64,000 nt of DNA from Companilactobacillus zhachilii (GTDB lineage Bacteria > Bacillota > Bacilli > Lactobacillales > Lactobacillaceae). The notes beneath the pieces were generated by a model. The model saw nothing but the letters and a program-made list of their open reading frames with translations, ran no database searches and was not told the origin of the DNA. A program made the translations under genes and the position numbers. The stretch covers positions 186,001 to 250,000 of the forward strand of contig NZ_CP031933.2 of NCBI RefSeq assembly GCF_003606365.2. Direction: 5' to 3'. This document shows positions 44,834-53,446 of this stretch, one piece after another. Each line of letters starts with the position of its first letter. Position 1 is the first letter of the stretch.

Positions 44834-44952
44834 GAGAGACAAAACATGTTCCGCTTTCGAGCATTAAGGTAAATGACTCCAGTAATCCAGTTTCGGATTG
44901 CTGAAGTCATTTTTTAAGCAGAAAAAGATTTGCTTTGTGATATTCTCATTCT
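44834..44952 (+). repeat. Structured dispersed repeat, family B, copy 2
   Basis: Starts AGAGACAAAACATG right after the preceding stop codon. The GCTTTCGAGCATTAAGG block is conserved. Central stem AAATGACTCCAG (44871-44882) with CTGAAGTCATTT (44901-44912), one mismatch. The right outer arm is decayed compared with copies 1 and 3. Confidence 0.75.
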
Positions 44953-45354
44953 TGCTTATAAGAAACGCGTGGTGCCGGTTGATTTTTGACTAGGGGTTTA
45001 AAATTACTTTTAAAATACAAATATAATTCCATATCCTATAACTTTAGCCCTCAGTAACATGATAATACTGAAAATTGTTCACTATTGGTTTAAAAATAAA
45101 GAATAAACTAGCCGGAAAGAGCAAGAGATTTTGGTTGCTGTGCAGGTGGCGTTAACACTTTAGTGTTTACACCACGGGACGACTTTTGAAACTCGCGATT
45201 TGTGCGAGGTTCAAAAGCGAGCCGAAAGACCTTGGCTTTCGGCGGTCCCCATAGCGACCAAAATCTCTTGCTCTTGGAGGCGGAATATTTAACTAGCACT
45301 ACGCATTAAATATATTGATATAATGATAAAAAAAGATGAATTTGAGGCAAGCTT
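44953..45354. other. Rest of the 520-base gap before the LysR gene
   Basis: Apart from repeats B2 and A3 I see nothing coding in 44834-45354: about 150 AT-rich bases without a convincing frame, then A3, then a short AT-rich leader with TATAAT at about 45318. Confidence 0.55.
45111..45283 (-). repeat. Structured dispersed repeat, family A, copy 3
   Basis: Reverse orientation. Closing arms GAGCAAGAGATTTTGGTTGC (45119-45138) and 45254-45273 pair fully with one G-U. Hairpin GCCGAAAG (45221-45228) with CTTTCGGC (45236-45243) again has the CCAAGGT loop when read on the minus strand. The external block CCGGCTAGTTTATTCTTT is shared with copy 1, so the element probably extends a little beyond the arms. 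Confidence 0.85.
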
Positions 45355-46233
45355 ATGTTTCAACAAATGCAATATTTTATCGCTATCGTCAAAAATCATA
45401 GTTTCACTCAGGCGGCAGTCGAGTGCAATATTTCGCAATCGGCTATTTCTCAACAAATGAAAGAGCTAGAGAGCTATTTAGGTGTGAAGTTACTAGAACG
45501 TAAAGGTCGCAGTTTTGAAGTAACTGAAGCTGGACAATATTTCTATACCCACAGTCAGGACATTTTGGCTGATGTGGAGCAACTAGTTCATAATACTGTC
45601 AAAATTGTCAAAAATGATGAAGTCGAGTTGAATGTTGGCTATTTGAGAAGTTTTGGAACAACTGAATTTCTACAGACCGTTTCTCAATTCACCCAAACTT
45701 ATCCTAAAGTTAAAATTCATATTACTAGTGGCAATCATGAAGAACTGTATAAACTTTTACGGACTGGTCAAATTGATTTGAATTTTTCAGATCAACGTCG
45801 AGCCTTGTCGAATGAATATCAAAATGAATTTTTAACAGCTAGTGAATTTATGGTTGCAGTCAGCCGATCATTGCCTGTAGAAACTGAAAAAATTGATGTT
45901 GAAGATTTAGCCGACTTATCATGTATCTTAATTTCCGATAGTGATAATCCAACCACTGATGAGACATATTATCGAGATATTTTAGGTGTCAAAAGTAATT
46001 TTATTTTTGCTAAGAATTACGATGAAGCACAAATGTTAGTGGCATCTAATCAAGGTTATTTGATTATCAATGCTCGAATGCAAAAGCAAATGAATCCCGA
46101 CATTGTCAAAATGATCAAGTTAGTTAAAGGCAATCGCAAGTTAGAACAAAAATATTATGCTTACTGGAAAGCTAATAATTCCGGCTTTTATATTGAAACC
46201 TTTGCCGATTTATTGAAGAGGAGTTTTGTATAA
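45355..46233 (+). CDS. LysR-family transcriptional regulator
   Basis: 292 residues. Helix-turn-helix SFTQAAVECNISQSAISQQM (about residues 17-36), then an effector domain with ELNVGYLRSFGTTEFLQT and DLNFSDQRRALS. This LysR style (CysJI/GltC-like, YwbI family) is common in Firmicutes. A LysR-type box, ATAAG-TAATA-CTTAT, overlaps its stop codon and sits before the next gene; the same box precedes the alcohol dehydrogenase and SDR genes, so it is my best candidate regulator for all three. Confidence 0.9.
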   Translation: MFQQMQYFIAIVKNHSFTQAAVECNISQSAISQQMKELESYLGVKLLERKGRSFEVTEAGQYFYTHSQDILADVEQLVHNTVKIVKNDEVELNVGYLRSFGTTEFLQTVSQFTQTYPKVKIHITSGNHEELYKLLRTGQIDLNFSDQRRALSNEYQNEFLTASEFMVAVSRSLPVETEKIDVEDLADLSCILISDSDNPTTDETYYRDILGVKSNFIFAKNYDEAQMLVASNQGYLIINARMQKQMNPDIVKMIKLVKGNRKLEQKYYAYWKANNSGFYIETFADLLKRSFV

Positions 46234-46294
46234 GTAATACTTATCAATCGTCATTGGAATTGGAATAGCTCTAGTGCGGTCAACAAGGTATCAT
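46230..46294 (+). promoter_or_regulatory. LysR-type box and -10 of the SnoaL-like gene
   Basis: ATAAG-TAATA-CTTAT (46230-46244) with TATCAT at 46289-46294, the same box-to--10 distance (59 bases) as at 23584 and 43058. The -35 is weak here. Confidence 0.5.
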
Positions 46295-46326
46295 CTTTCT
46301 TGTAAATGAAATCAGAAAGTGTGAAT

Positions 46327-46701
46327 ATGATGACTGATAAAGAAACAATTGTGCAATTATATCGTGACGAAAATACAGCTATGGTTGAAAAAGACCTCAA
46401 TAAATTAAATGAAATTTTGGCTTCAAGTATGAAATTAACTCATATGACAGGATATGTTCAACCAAAATTAGAGTGGATTGACCAGATTCAAAATGATGAA
46501 ATGCAATATTTCGCTTCACATGAAGAAGCTATTAAAGATATTGAAATTGATGATGATAAAGCTAGTTTAGTTGGACAGAATCAAGTTCAAGCTAAAATCT
46601 GGGGTGGTGGGGTTAATACTTGGCCACTACAGATGAAGATGTATTTTGCTAAACAAAATGGCAACTGGATTATTACTAATCAGGTCGCCAGTACTTACTA
46701 A
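46327..46701 (+). CDS. NTF2/SnoaL-like (DUF4440-type) small protein
   Basis: 124 residues. Pattern IVQLYRDENTAMVEKDLNKL, LTHMTGYVQPKLEWIDQI and WPLQMKMYFAKQNGNWIITN is that of the cone-shaped NTF2-like fold, often small hydrolases, isomerases or ligand binders. The start is uncertain: adjacent ATGs at 46327 and 46330 have only a weak AGAAAG ribosome site, and an in-frame ATG at 46306 has none. Preceded by the LysR box. Confidence 0.75.
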   Translation: MMTDKETIVQLYRDENTAMVEKDLNKLNEILASSMKLTHMTGYVQPKLEWIDQIQNDEMQYFASHEEAIKDIEIDDDKASLVGQNQVQAKIWGGGVNTWPLQMKMYFAKQNGNWIITNQVASTY

Positions 46702-46711
46702 GCTAACTAGT

Positions 46712-46769
46712 GTATACAAAAGGGATATTACGAGAAATAAAATTTCTGTGATATCCCTTTTGTGTATTA
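46712..46769. terminator. Bidirectional terminator
   Basis: ACAAAAGGGATAT and AGAAAT pair with ATTTCT and ATATCCCTTTTGT; it separates the SnoaL-like gene from convergent nitroreductase genes. Confidence 0.85.
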
Positions 46770-47423
46770 TTTACTGATTTTTAAAACATCTTCAAGTGGT
46801 TCACGCTTGGATTGATAAGTATTAATTTTAATATCTTCGGCATAACCAAGTGAAATACCCACAACAATTGTTTCATCTTCGGGAATATCTAATTGTTTCC
46901 GAAGAACTTCAGGAAAACGGACACTGTTGTAATTAGGAATCGTATCTAATCCCTTATCTTTCGCGGCCAACATAATTGTTTGACCAAAAGAACCCATATC
47001 AAAAACGGACCAAAGAGATGAATCCTTTGGCATAGTTAAAAATAAAATTACAGGTGCGTAATTAAGATGTTCACTGGCATCGGACATAATGTGATGTGCC
47101 TCATCAAAGTCAGCAAAATGATGAACAATTTCGTGACGCCACTGTTTCATATTGGCTTGAGTACGATTGTTCCAGTCATCACGATGCATGACCGGAAAAT
47201 CGGGATGAGATTTTTCATTCAAGTGGTCTTTTTGCTCATAATCAGCTTTAATTTGTTCCAAAGTTTTGCCAGTTGCAGCATAGACTTTCCAAGGTTGAGA
47301 ATTAACCCATGAAGGAGCCAGTTGAGCTAGTTTGATAATTTCTTTTATGTCAGACGTAGCGACACTTTTTTGACTAAAGTGTCGAACCGAGTGACGTTTT
47401 TTTACAACTTCAATTAAATCCAT
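46767..47423 (-). CDS. Nitroreductase-family flavoprotein
   Basis: 218 residues. KKRHSVRHFSQKSV at the N-terminus binds FMN phosphate; AQLAPSWVNSQPW, SDASEHLNYAPVIL and DMGSFGQTIMLAAKDKGLDT complete the FMN site. NAD(P)H-dependent reduction of nitro or quinone compounds is typical, with unknown natural substrate. I start at 47423 (MDLIEVVKKRH) on homology of the N-terminus; the nearest ribosome site AAAGGA is about 14 bases away. Downstream member of a two-gene nitroreductase unit. Confidence 0.88.
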   Translation of the reverse strand: MDLIEVVKKRHSVRHFSQKSVATSDIKEIIKLAQLAPSWVNSQPWKVYAATGKTLEQIKADYEQKDHLNEKSHPDFPVMHRDDWNNRTQANMKQWRHEIVHHFADFDEAHHIMSDASEHLNYAPVILFLTMPKDSSLWSVFDMGSFGQTIMLAAKDKGLDTIPNYNSVRFPEVLRKQLDIPEDETIVVGISLGYAEDIKINTYQSKREPLEDVLKISK

Positions 47424-47445
47424 AGTAATTTTTTTAATCCTTTTC

Positions 47446-47904
47446 CTATTTAACGATATTTGTGGCAATTTTGCTTAATGAAATATTACGAGGGGTAAAA
47501 GTTTCAGTAGTTTGTCCTAGGGTCATGGCAAAGAGAGGCTTGAAACCATCTGGGATAACATTCTCGGGAATTGAACCGAGACAAGCCATATTATAATTGG
47601 CACCTAGACCCTGGTTTTCAGCGGCTAGTTCCATATTGTGAACGATGGTACCAGCCGAATTGCCTTCCATTAAACCATTATTAGTAGAAGAGACGACAAT
47701 AACAGTGGGTGCATCATAAATTCCAGTTAGTTTTGATAAAACTTCTGGTTTTTGAATAACGGTTAAACGATAATCTTCAAATTTTCCTAAACCAACGGAT
47801 CCAGCGTTGGCAGCTAATAAAATATTATTTAATTGTTCATCACTAATTTGACCAGTGTATTGACGAACAGCTTTACGTGATTTAATCATTTCAAAAGTTT
47901 CCAT
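47446..47904 (-). CDS. Nitroreductase-family protein, short form
   Basis: 152 residues. IKSRKAVRQYTGQISDEQL, YDAPTVIVVSS, VHNMELAAENQGLGANY and MTLGQT are nitroreductase motifs, but the protein is shorter than its neighbour and belongs to the small nitroreductase subgroup. GGAGG precedes the ATG on the minus strand. It lies 22 bases upstream of the other nitroreductase gene in the same direction. Confidence 0.85.
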   Translation of the reverse strand: METFEMIKSRKAVRQYTGQISDEQLNNILLAANAGSVGLGKFEDYRLTVIQKPEVLSKLTGIYDAPTVIVVSSTNNGLMEGNSAGTIVHNMELAAENQGLGANYNMACLGSIPENVIPDGFKPLFAMTLGQTTETFTPRNISLSKIATNIVK

Positions 47905-48069
47905 AGTAAAACCTCCAAATTATGTATTGTCTTAATGATAATTCTTTTCATATTATTGTGCACAATGAAGTTAATGGTCACATAAGCTTTAGTGAATGAG
48001 AGTAATAATTCTATGCTATTAATTGTACATAAAACTTCAAACGTAATTGATAAAAACCTAAAAATCCAA

Positions 48070-48095
48070 TTTTCTTCAATTATAATTGAAGAAAA
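48070..48095. promoter_or_regulatory. Perfect 26-bp palindrome upstream of pepN
   Basis: Each arm is TTTTCTTCAATTA or its complement with no spacer. It lies in the 356-base divergent gap 47905-48260 between the nitroreductase and pepN genes. A operator is more likely than a terminator, because T-tracts lie within the arms. Confidence 0.45.
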
Positions 48096-48188
48096 ACGGA
48101 ACATCGTTTTATTTGGGACATATCCAAGTTTTTGATAGACTACAATTGTTGGCGTATAAGTGTTTTTATTTTAACTATTAGTTTTATA

Positions 48189-48218
48189 TTGAAAGTAAGA
48201 TATCTTAAAGATTATAAT
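48189..48218 (+). promoter_or_regulatory. Promoter of pepN
   Basis: TTGAAA (48189-48194), an 18-base spacer and TATAAT (48213-48218), 43 bases before the start codon. Confidence 0.6.
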
Positions 48219-48260
48219 AAATTAGAAGTAAATTAAAAAACGATTAAAAAAGGGGAACTT

Positions 48261-50792
48261 ATGACTGAAATAACACGCTTTTATGATAAATTTCAACCAA
48301 GTCGCTATGATGTCTTCATCGATATCAACCGTGGTACAAAACAATTTTCTGGTAAAACTGTTATTGATGGTGAGGCTAAGGTGCCATCAATTTCTATTCA
48401 CCAAAAGTATCTGAATATTGAAACGGTCCAAGCTGACGGAAAAGATGTTCCATTCACAACTGACGATAACAATGATGCTATTAATATTGATTTGCCAGCA
48501 GCTGGTGAAACAACTTTGACAATCACTTACAATGCTAAATTGACTGACTCAATGATGGGTATTTATCCTTCATATTACGAAGTTAATGGCGAAAAGAAAC
48601 AAATTATCGGTACGCAATTTGAAACTACTTTTGCTCGTCAAGCCTTTCCATGTGTCGATGAACCTGAAGCTAAAGCTAAATTTGATATGGCTATCAAGTT
48701 TGATGAACAACCTGGTGAAACAATTCTAGCTAATATGCCTGAAATTAGAACGGAAAATGGAATTCACTATTTTGATACAACTGTTAGAATGTCAACTTAC
48801 TTAATTGCCTTTGCCTTTGGTGATCTTCAAAGTAAAGTTACAACAACTAAGAGTGGTGTTGAAGTGGGTGTTTTCGCTACTAAAGCTCACAAAGCTAATG
48901 AATTAGATTTTGCTTTGGACATTGCTAAACGTGCCATTGAGTTTTATGAAGATTTCTATCAAACGCCATATCCACTTCCACATTCATGGCAATTGGCACT
49001 TCCTGATTTCTCAGCTGGTGCGATGGAAAACTGGGGTCTTGTAACTTATCGTGAAGCTTATTTGATGGTTGACCCTGATAATACTTCACTTGATACAAAA
49101 CAACTTGTTGCAACAGTCATTACTCACGAATTAGCTCACCAATGGTTCGGTGATCTTGTTACTATGAAGTGGTGGGATGACCTATGGTTGAACGAAAGTT
49201 TTGCCAACATGATGGAATACGTTGCTGTTGATGCGATTGAACCTGACTGGCATGTTTGGGAAATGTTCCAAACTTCTGATGTTCCAGCTGCTTTACAACG
49301 TGATGCCACTGATGGTGTGCAATCTGTTCACGTCCAAGTTAATAATCCAGCTGAAATTGACGCTTTGTTTGACTCAGCTATTGTTTACGCTAAAGGTGCC
49401 CGAATGTTAGTTATGGTTCGTGCCTTGCTAGGCGACGATAACTTACGTGCTGGTTTGAAGAAATACTTTGAAGCTCACAGTTATGGCAATGCTAAAGGCG
49501 ATGACCTTTGGAATGCTTTAGGTGATGCTTCTGGTATTGATGTTGGTTCAATTATGCACTCATGGCTCGAACAACCAGGCTATCCAGTTGTTTCTGCTAG
49601 TGTCGTTGATGGTAAGATTACATTGTCACAGCAACAATTCTTCATTGGTCAAGGACAAGACGAAGACCGCCTATGGCAAATTCCTTTGAACAGTAACTAT
49701 GGTGCTGCTCCTAAGATTATGGCTGACAAGGAGGTCGTTGTCGGTGATTACGCTGAATTACACAAGGATGCTAACGAACCATTCCGCTTGAATGTCGGCA
49801 ATAACTCTCACTTTATCGTTAAATATGATGAAACTTTGTTGAAAGATATCTTGGATAATATCGATTCAATCGACAATATTTCACAACTTGGTATTTTACA
49901 AGATCTTCGTTTGTTGGCCGATGCACGTGAAATTTCTTACGCCTCAATCGTGCCATTATTGAATAAATTTGCTCAAAGTCATTCGACAGTTGTTAATGCA
50001 GCATTGTATCGTGTCGCTAACAATTTGAAGAAGTTTGTTCAATCTGGTTCTGCTGAAGAGAAGAATTTGAAAGCTTTATTTGATAAATTAAGTGCTAAGC
50101 AAGTTGCTCGTTTAGGTTGGGAGCCACAAGCCGGCGAATCGAATGATGATCAATTGACACGTCCATTTGTTTTAAACGCTGCTTTGTACGCTGAAAACCC
50201 TGATGCTGTTGCTAAGGCGCATGAAATCTTTACTAATAATAAAGATAATTTAATTGGCTTGTCAGCAGATATTCGTCTCTTCGTTTTGAGAAATGAAGTG
50301 AAGAATTATGGTAGTGCTGAATTGTTTGATAAGTTATTAGCTGATTACGTAAAGACAGCAGATCCAAGTTACAAAGCTGACTTGTCTGTAGCCATTACAA
50401 GTACACCAGATAGTGAATTGATCAATAAATTGGTTGGTAAATTTGAAGATGCTGACACAATCAAGCCACAAGATTTGCGTTCATGGTATCGTGGAACTTT
50501 GGCTAACGAAAAAGCCCAACAAGCTGCTTGGGACTGGATCAGAAACGATTGGTCATGGCTTGAAAAGACAGTTGGTGGAGATATGGAATTCTCAACATAT
50601 ATTACCGTTACATCAATGGTCTTCCACACGCCAGAACGTTTAGCTGAATTCAAAGCCTTCTTTGAACCAAAAGTTAATACACCTGGTTTAACACGTGAAA
50701 TTCAAATGGATATCAAGATTGTTGAAACAAATGTCAACTTGATTGAAGATGAAAAAGACGCTGTTAATAAAGCTATTGCTGAAAATAAATAG
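48261..50792 (+). CDS. pepN: Aminopeptidase N (M1 family)
   Basis: 843-residue zinc metallopeptidase, the major broad-specificity aminopeptidase of lactic acid bacteria (cytoplasmic). Exopeptidase motif GAMENWG (about residues 253-259) and zinc motif HELAHQWFGD (about 289-298) with the third ligand Glu in NESFAN. Normal full length. Ribosome site GGGG before the ATG. A terminator follows at 50806; monocistronic. Confidence 0.97.
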   Translation: MTEITRFYDKFQPSRYDVFIDINRGTKQFSGKTVIDGEAKVPSISIHQKYLNIETVQADGKDVPFTTDDNNDAINIDLPAAGETTLTITYNAKLTDSMMGIYPSYYEVNGEKKQIIGTQFETTFARQAFPCVDEPEAKAKFDMAIKFDEQPGETILANMPEIRTENGIHYFDTTVRMSTYLIAFAFGDLQSKVTTTKSGVEVGVFATKAHKANELDFALDIAKRAIEFYEDFYQTPYPLPHSWQLALPDFSAGAMENWGLVTYREAYLMVDPDNTSLDTKQLVATVITHELAHQWFGDLVTMKWWDDLWLNESFANMMEYVAVDAIEPDWHVWEMFQTSDVPAALQRDATDGVQSVHVQVNNPAEIDALFDSAIVYAKGARMLVMVRALLGDDNLRAGLKKYFEAHSYGNAKGDDLWNALGDASGIDVGSIMHSWLEQPGYPVVSASVVDGKITLSQQQFFIGQGQDEDRLWQIPLNSNYGAAPKIMADKEVVVGDYAELHKDANEPFRLNVGNNSHFIVKYDETLLKDILDNIDSIDNISQLGILQDLRLLADAREISYASIVPLLNKFAQSHSTVVNAALYRVANNLKKFVQSGSAEEKNLKALFDKLSAKQVARLGWEPQAGESNDDQLTRPFVLNAALYAENPDAVAKAHEIFTNNKDNLIGLSADIRLFVLRNEVKNYGSAELFDKLLADYVKTADPSYKADLSVAITSTPDSELINKLVGKFEDADTIKPQDLRSWYRGTLANEKAQQAAWDWIRNDWSWLEKTVGGDMEFSTYITVTSMVFHTPERLAEFKAFFEPKVNTPGLTREIQMDIKIVETNVNLIEDEKDAVNKAIAENK

Positions 50793-50805
50793 TTAACAAA
50801 TTGGA

Positions 50806-50845
50806 AAATAAACTTATCTTATTATAGATAGGTTTATTTTTTTTT
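50806..50845. terminator. Terminator of pepN
   Basis: AAATAAACTTATCT pairs with AGATAGGTTTATTT, followed by a long T-run. Confidence 0.88.
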
Positions 50846-50956
50846 ACTTTTTTTGAAATAAAAATAAAACTAATGTGGTGATTTTATAATAATTGTGTGT
50901 ATATAATAATGGCAACAAGAGTTATATGGGAATATAAAAACTGTGAGGGCAGCAAA

Positions 50957-53140
50957 ATGAAGAATATTCTAAGGCTATTTTGTGTAGCCTTTTTTGTGGT
51001 AATTGTGGGGTTGGGATGTCAATATGTAGACGTTGAGGCTGAAGGTTCTGAGGCAGCTCTTAAAGAACAGACGACAGGGCTGGATAGTGCACCTGACAAT
51101 TTAGGACTTGATTCTAATTTATTTACTAAAGCTGATTTTAGTAAATTTACTGGTAAAACGACAAACAACATGGCATCCTTGGTTAAATCAAATGGTGTTT
51201 CTAATGGGGCTATCAGAATGACTTACAATACAAGTCAAGCAGGGGCGATTTGGTCCAATGTAGGTGGCGGTAATTATATCGATATTACTAAAAGACAAAC
51301 ATTATCTATGTGGTTATATTTTGGACCCACAAGTCATATTGAAAGTGGTGGTTTTGGTGATGGTATGGCTTTTGTATTACAAAACTCGAGTGATGGTGAG
51401 AATGCATTTGCTCATAAAGGGTCTAAACTGGGGATTGGTGAATCTTTGGGTGTTTGGGGAATGGACGATGATTCCACTGTGCATGATGTTCAGACGGTCG
51501 CTAACTCAGCAATTCAACATAGCTGGGCTTTGGAATTTGATGATCATACAAATAATGGAGGAACCCCAGGTGGTGCAGATTCCTTTGATAAAAATGTTAA
51601 TGGATCTCATATTGCATATGGTTATCCTGCGGATAGTAAAACTTATAACTACGTTCCTTATGGGTTTCTTACAGGGGGCAATTATTTTACACAAAACCAT
51701 ACAAGTGTAATTCCAATTACATTACATGATGGAAATTGGCATCATTTATCTATTGTTTGGGATCCCGTAACTTTTCAAGCACAGTTTGCTTTTAACGACA
51801 AGAATCGTGATGGAACTAATACCTCAAATCCGATTAAGTTTAGTTCTCCGGTAATTGATAGAACGGAATTTGGCGTTGTTCCCGATAATCATTTGCGTTG
51901 GGGTTTTACCGCAACAACAGGGGATGATTTTCAGGCTAACTTAATTGCCTTGGAATCTATCCCATCGTCAGTTGAAGGGGATGTAAGTACATCTATAACG
52001 GATGTGACGCAGGGCAATTCCAATGTTTCTAAGGATGGGAATGTAAGTTCTAATGATCAACTATCAATTAATTATATTTTTAAATATATGAGTGGACGTG
52101 ATTCTTGGCAAAATATTCATGGTGATATAAATCTACCCAAGAATATTACTTATAAACCTGATGCGGACGGTAATATAGGTACTATTACGTATAGCACTGG
52201 AGTCTCGTACCCAATTTCTGCTAGTCAATTATCTGGAACAAAAATCAGTGGCTATGCACTTCCTGAGAGTTTATTAGATGATGGGGATATAGCAACGATT
52301 TCTATTAATGGAGTTGCTAATTCAGTTGCTTCTGATACTGTTGTTGCATCAGAACATACAAAATTTGATAGTGATAACTTGATTAGTAATGTTGATACAC
52401 CTTCCTTTACTATTAAAAAAGCAGGCCCAATGGGTTTAACTTTGGATCAGAGTAATATTTCGGTAAGCCCTAATACTGACGCTACAATTACAGGAACAGT
52501 ATATTATACTGATGGAACACCGGTTAAAAATTCATCAATAACAATTTTTACGACTTTGAATGGAGAAACCTACGAGAATTTTTTAATGAGTGATGATGAG
52601 AAAACGGGACGTTTTACATTTACAATTCCGGCAAAAGATTTGACACAAGATACTAATACACTGGAATTTCTTGCAGGCGACCCGCAGCATAATCTGACTC
52701 CGATTGTTAAAGCAACTGTTTCTAAAAAAGGCGAATTATCGTTAACGGTTAATAAAGCATATGAGTTTGGTGACATGAATAATGTATCTGAATCTCGTTT
52801 AATTTCTCGGAAAGGTAATTGGGACATTTTAGTTAATGATGGGCGTGAAGCTGGCCCTGATAGTAAGTGGAGTTTGTCGGCTTCAACGTCTGGTTTAACA
52901 AGTAGTGGTAATAAGTTTAATGGAGACATGATTTTCCGTAACAGTAACGGTATTGAAAATATTTTAACTGGTAATAATGTTAATATTGCTAGCGGCGTTA
53001 AAAACCAAACTGGACAACAAATTACGAATATTGCTAGCGATTGGGATAATTCAGATGGGATTTTCCTACGTAGTAATGGATTAACCCCGGCTGGTCAATA
53101 TTCTGGTGAGATTGATTGGACTTTATCAGATGTGGTTTAA
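50957..53140 (+). CDS. Secreted lectin-like WxL-domain surface protein
   Basis: 727 residues. Signal peptide (LFCVAFFVVIVGLG, cleavage near VEA-EG), then an L-type lectin-like domain (about 60-320; GFGDGMAFVLQNSSDG, GESLGVWGMDD, WALEFDDHTN, DGNWHHLSIVWDP), a middle Ig-like part, and a C-terminal WxL domain with a first motif KWSLSAS and final IDWTLSDV. WxL domains bind peptidoglycan non-covalently; the lectin part suggests glycan binding. Start at 50957: MKNILRLF after GAGGG; an in-frame upstream ATG lacks a ribosome site. It stands alone, without the usual multi-gene WxL cluster. Repeat B3 follows. Confidence 0.85.
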   Translation: MKNILRLFCVAFFVVIVGLGCQYVDVEAEGSEAALKEQTTGLDSAPDNLGLDSNLFTKADFSKFTGKTTNNMASLVKSNGVSNGAIRMTYNTSQAGAIWSNVGGGNYIDITKRQTLSMWLYFGPTSHIESGGFGDGMAFVLQNSSDGENAFAHKGSKLGIGESLGVWGMDDDSTVHDVQTVANSAIQHSWALEFDDHTNNGGTPGGADSFDKNVNGSHIAYGYPADSKTYNYVPYGFLTGGNYFTQNHTSVIPITLHDGNWHHLSIVWDPVTFQAQFAFNDKNRDGTNTSNPIKFSSPVIDRTEFGVVPDNHLRWGFTATTGDDFQANLIALESIPSSVEGDVSTSITDVTQGNSNVSKDGNVSSNDQLSINYIFKYMSGRDSWQNIHGDINLPKNITYKPDADGNIGTITYSTGVSYPISASQLSGTKISGYALPESLLDDGDIATISINGVANSVASDTVVASEHTKFDSDNLISNVDTPSFTIKKAGPMGLTLDQSNISVSPNTDATITGTVYYTDGTPVKNSSITIFTTLNGETYENFLMSDDEKTGRFTFTIPAKDLTQDTNTLEFLAGDPQHNLTPIVKATVSKKGELSLTVNKAYEFGDMNNVSESRLISRKGNWDILVNDGREAGPDSKWSLSASTSGLTSSGNKFNGDMIFRNSNGIENILTGNNVNIASGVKNQTGQQITNIASDWDNSDGIFLRSNGLTPAGQYSGEIDWTLSDVV

Positions 53141-53146
53141 ATGAAA

Positions 53147-53317
53147 GAGAGTGGGACAAAACATGTTCAGCTTTCGAGCATTAAGGCAAATGTCCCCAGT
53201 AATCCGATTTTGGATTGCTGGGGACATTTGTTTTAAGCGGAAAAAGCTATGTTTTGTTCCACGTTTATGCTGCATGTTTAAAGACGACAATAGTTTTGTC
53301 TCAAACTCTTTTTTTAT
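53147..53317 (+). repeat. Structured dispersed repeat, family B, copy 3
   Basis: The most complete B copy. Outer GAGTGGGACAAAAC with GTTTTGTC and CTC near 53293-53308 followed by T7; second stem GTGGGACAAAACAT with ATGTTTTGTTCCAC; AGCTTT with AAAAAGCT; central stem AAATGTCCCCAG (53188-53199) with CTGGGGACATTT (53218-53229). A frame of about 64 codons within it (53151-53345) is not a gene. It makes up over half of the 306-base gap 53141-53446. Confidence 0.82.
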
Positions 53318-53446
53318 TGTACTTTTTATTTTAATACTATTTTAAAAATATAATTAAGCTAACCTAACTTTGTTATTGAAATCACCATGTAATATATGAT
53401 ACTCTGACATAAGAGCGGAAATCCGCTAAAAGAATGGAGGCTTTTT

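Noticed and set aside
51264..51710. 148-codon frame inside the lectin-WxL gene
   Set aside because: Shadow of the real gene in another frame.
53151..53345. 64-codon frame inside repeat B3
   Set aside because: It follows the repeat, not a gene; similar frames appear in other B copies (for example 57389-57643) only by chance, and ribosome sites are missing.
53353..53370. DtxR/MntR-like operator before the metal ABC operon
   Set aside because: TTAAGCTAACCTAACTT has only partial symmetry; too weak to annotate.
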